Source: an uncultured Hymenobacter sp. (lineage in GTDB: Bacteria > Bacteroidota > Bacteroidia > Cytophagales > Hymenobacteraceae). From it: 8,261 bases of DNA. Position numbers and translations under genes: made by a program. The notes below the pieces were generated by a model. That model was not told where the DNA came from. It searched no databases and saw only the letters and a program-made list of their open reading frames with translations. Below, piece by piece: positions 6,603 to 8,261 of this stretch. The stretch lies in contig CALMOO010000098.1 in assembly GCA_937871705.1 (NCBI GenBank), forward strand, positions 1 through 8,261. The letters are read 5' to 3'. The first letter of the stretch is position 1. Every line of letters begins with the position of its first letter.

Positions 6603-6953
6603 ATGACTACTACCAGCACACTTGTCAACGGCATCCTCTACGTTACGCTTTCTGGCGACCTCATCGGTAGCCCTGATTCTCAGCAGCTGCTGCATTCTGT
6701 AAATGAGCATTTGGGCAAGTCAGTAACTAATTGTGCCGTTGACCTTTCTGATATCCGCTACATCAATAGTACGGGTATTGGCATCTTGGTTTCGCTACTC
6801 ACCAAGTTTCGCAGCCGTGGCGGTGAAATGGTACTCATCAACCCTGCTGGGCACCCACACAAAATGCTCGCCCTCACCAAGCTAACTAACATCTTTACCA
6901 TAGCTGTTGACGAAGCAGCCGCTCGCCAGCAGTTAACTCCAGCCGCCTCCTAG
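6603..6953 (+). CDS. Small STAS-domain protein (anti-sigma factor antagonist family)
   Basis: The product is 116 residues and consists of a single STAS domain of the SpoIIAA/RsbV type. Members bind an anti-sigma kinase when unphosphorylated and release a sigma factor or another partner. The signature is CAVDLSDIRYINSTGIGIL (44-62). Ser56 aligns with the phosphorylated Ser58 of Bacillus SpoIIAA and Ser56 of RsbV. The Asp that usually precedes it is Asn55 here. SLLTKFRSRGGEMVLINP (64-81) matches the following helix and strand. No RsbW-like kinase or sigma factor lies beside it, so its partner is unknown. The ATG at 6603 lies 67 bp after fur with no terminator between, suggesting co-transcription. 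The TAG stop (6951-6953) is inside a terminator hairpin. The last 12-15 residues are Ala/Gln-rich and non-conserved. Confidence 0.93.
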   Translation: MTTTSTLVNGILYVTLSGDLIGSPDSQQLLHSVNEHLGKSVTNCAVDLSDIRYINSTGIGILVSLLTKFRSRGGEMVLINPAGHPHKMLALTKLTNIFTIAVDEAAARQQLTPAAS

Positions 6954-6967
6954 GCGGCTGTTTTTTT
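6940..6967 (+). terminator. Intrinsic terminator overlapping the end of the STAS gene
   Basis: A 9-bp perfect stem, CAGCCGCCT (6940-6948) with AGGCGGCTG (6952-6960), has a 3-nt loop and is followed by seven T residues (6961-6967). The left arm codes for the last residues of the STAS protein, and the TAG stop spans the loop and right arm. It would end a rel-fur-STAS transcript and separate it from purA. Confidence 0.93.
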
Positions 6968-7020
6968 GCCATAAGTCTTAATTTCCTCTAGCAATGCTCT
7001 CACCCAAGCTCTCGTCTTCA

Positions 7021-7036
7021 GAGGGGGGTAGGGGAT
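7021..7036 (-). repeat. Copy 4 of the ATCCC(C)TACCCCCCTC motif (upstream of purA)
   Basis: Read on the minus strand this is ATCCCCTACCCCCCTC, 33 bp ahead of the purA ATG and in opposite orientation to purA. The flank to its left (6989-7020) contains CTCTC-rich sequence that pairs only poorly with it, which may be a decayed second arm. Confidence 0.55.
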
Positions 7037-7069
7037 GAGTACTAGTGAAGAGGCGTAAAATTCACCCAA

Positions 7070-8261
7070 ATGCCCGTAGACGTATTAGTAGGCCTCCAAT
7101 GGGGCGACGAAGGAAAAGGTAAGATTGTTGATGTTTTAGCTCCTACCTACGACGCAGTAGCTCGCTTCCAGGGTGGCCCCAACGCTGGCCACACCCTCAC
7201 CTTCGATGGCCAGAAGCATGTGCTGCACCAGGTGCCAAGCGGTATTTTCCATCCTCACATCCTCAACGTAGTGGGCAATGGCGTCGTGCTCGACCCTGTC
7301 GTCTTCCGCGGCGAGCTGCAAAAACTGACCGATAGGGGAGTGGATTGGAGCCAGAATCTCTACATCTCTAAAAAAGCGCAGCTCATCCTGCCCAGCCACC
7401 GCGCCCTCGACCGCATCAGCGAAGAAGCCCGGGGCAACACCAAAATCGGCAGCACCCTCAAAGGCATCGGCCCTACGTATTCCGATAAAATCGGTCGCGT
7501 AGGCCTGCGCGTCAGTCACATCTTGCTCCCTGATTTCCAGGAGCGCTACCAAGAAGCTGTGGCCCACCACACCAGCATCGCTAGTCACTATAATAAGGAG
7601 TTGGAAATCGCCGAGTTTGAAGCCGACTTCTTCTCTGCCGTCGAGTTCCTACGCACCCTCCAGCTTATCGACACTGAATATCTTCTAAACGACCTCCTCA
7701 GCCAGGGCAAGCGTATCCTCGCCGAAGGCGCCCAGGGCTCCTTATTAGATATCGACTTCGGCACGTATCCCTACGTCACGTCCTCTAGCACCATCGCCGC
7801 CGGCGCTTGCACCGGCCTAGGCATCGCGCCTCGCCATATCGACAAGGTCTACGGCATCACCAAAGCCTACTGTACCCGTGTCGGCAGTGGTCCTTTCCCT
7901 ACAGAACTCAACGACGAAGTCGGCGAACAAATCCGCCAAGCTGGTCGCGAGTTCGGTTCTACCACCGGCCGCCCCCGCCGCACCGGCTGGATAGACTTGC
8001 CTGCCCTCCGCTACGCCATCATGCTCAATGGCGTCACCGAGCTACACCTCATGAAAGCCGATGTGCTCGACGGTTTCGCCGAAATCCAGGCCTGCACTCA
8101 CTACCGCACCCCCACCGGCGAAAGCACCCCTAACCTCCCTGACCCCGGCCAACTCGAAACCATCATTCCCGAGTACCAAGCCATCCCCGGCTGGAACACT
8201 GACCTTACCCAAGTCACCGACGCTGCCCAGTTCCCTCAGCCCCTCCAAGACTACTTAGCCT
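7070..8261 (+). CDS. purA: Adenylosuccinate synthetase PurA, 3' truncated by window edge
   Basis: An uninterrupted frame from the ATG at 7070 runs off the right edge, giving 397 residues of an enzyme usually about 420-430 long. PurA joins IMP and aspartate with GTP hydrolysis to make adenylosuccinate, the committed step to AMP. Diagnostic motifs are GLQWGDEGKGKIVD (8-21) with catalytic Asp13, GGPNAGHT (35-42) with catalytic His41, and STLKGIGPTYSDKIGR (128-143) with Arg143, the residue contributed across the dimer. Further motifs are AEGAQGSLLDIDFGTYPYVT (218-237), TTGRPRRTGW (298-307) in the substrate loop, and LMKADVLDG (327-335) for guanine recognition. The start fits the family because conserved sequence begins within five residues. 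There is an A-rich leader and no Shine-Dalgarno sequence. A strong terminator lies upstream, so it should have its own promoter. Leucine codons are mostly CTC (21 CTC to 5 CTG), unlike rel. Confidence 0.98.
   Translation, partial: MPVDVLVGLQWGDEGKGKIVDVLAPTYDAVARFQGGPNAGHTLTFDGQKHVLHQVPSGIFHPHILNVVGNGVVLDPVVFRGELQKLTDRGVDWSQNLYISKKAQLILPSHRALDRISEEARGNTKIGSTLKGIGPTYSDKIGRVGLRVSHILLPDFQERYQEAVAHHTSIASHYNKELEIAEFEADFFSAVEFLRTLQLIDTEYLLNDLLSQGKRILAEGAQGSLLDIDFGTYPYVTSSSTIAAGACTGLGIAPRHIDKVYGITKAYCTRVGSGPFPTELNDEVGEQIRQAGREFGSTTGRPRRTGWIDLPALRYAIMLNGVTELHLMKADVLDGFAEIQACTHYRTPTGESTPNLPDPGQLETIIPEYQAIPGWNTDLTQVTDAAQFPQPLQDYLA

Noticed and set aside
7136..8133. ORFs at 7136-7588 (-) and 7807-8133 (+)
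   Set aside because: Both lie within the continuous purA frame, whose motifs are unmistakable; the Arg/Pro/His-rich composition of the second is typical of a shifted frame.
1..8261. CRISPR arrays, insertion sequences, phage genes or defence systems
   Set aside because: No regularly spaced repeats, transposase, integrase or toxin-antitoxin-like ORFs were seen; almost all of the window is core housekeeping genes.

Overview
The window looks like a chromosomal housekeeping segment from a member of the Bacteroidota, most likely the Cytophagales and Hymenobacter-like. The evidence is: start codons with no Shine-Dalgarno sequence, A/T-rich leaders, a perfect Bacteroidetes-type promoter (TTTG, 20 bp, TAnnTTTG) in front of a tRNA gene, moderately high G+C by eye, and the protein types and gene order. 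The genus is inferred; no 16S sequence is present.

Layout. (1) At 1-1015 (+) is the 3' part of a prolyl-oligopeptidase-family (S9) serine peptidase, cut by the left edge. A hairpin at 1045-1072 can terminate transcription from both sides, between this gene and the convergent clpP. (2) On the minus strand, read right to left, are tRNA-Leu(UAG) (3465-3546) with its own promoter and terminator, trigger factor tig (TTG start, 2040-3374) with a strong terminator, and clpP (1123-1830). Between the tig terminator and clpP lies an imperfect palindromic repeat of about 67 bp. (3) On the plus strand are a bifunctional (p)ppGpp synthetase/hydrolase of the Rel/SpoT type (3671-5878), a Fur-family regulator (5924-6535) and a small STAS-domain protein (6603-6953). 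Short gaps separate them and no terminator is visible until the hairpin at the 3' end of the STAS gene, so they plausibly form one operon. (4) The adenylosuccinate synthetase gene purA starts at 7070 and is still open at the right edge.

How the genes fit together. tig and clpP are a classic protein-quality-control pair: Trigger factor folds nascent chains and ClpP degrades damaged or tagged ones. clpX, which often follows clpP, is not here. The Rel protein, Fur regulator, STAS protein and PurA suggest a stress and nutrient block. (p)ppGpp is made from GTP/GDP and ATP, and PurA commits IMP to AMP synthesis using GTP.

I see no clear undescribed system. The most unusual features are small: a C-rich motif ATCCC(C)TACCCCC(C)(C)TC present four times, twice inside the ends of the fur ORF; the palindromic repeat before clpP; the TTG start and degenerate PPIase domain of Trigger factor; and a sharp codon-usage difference between purA and rel.
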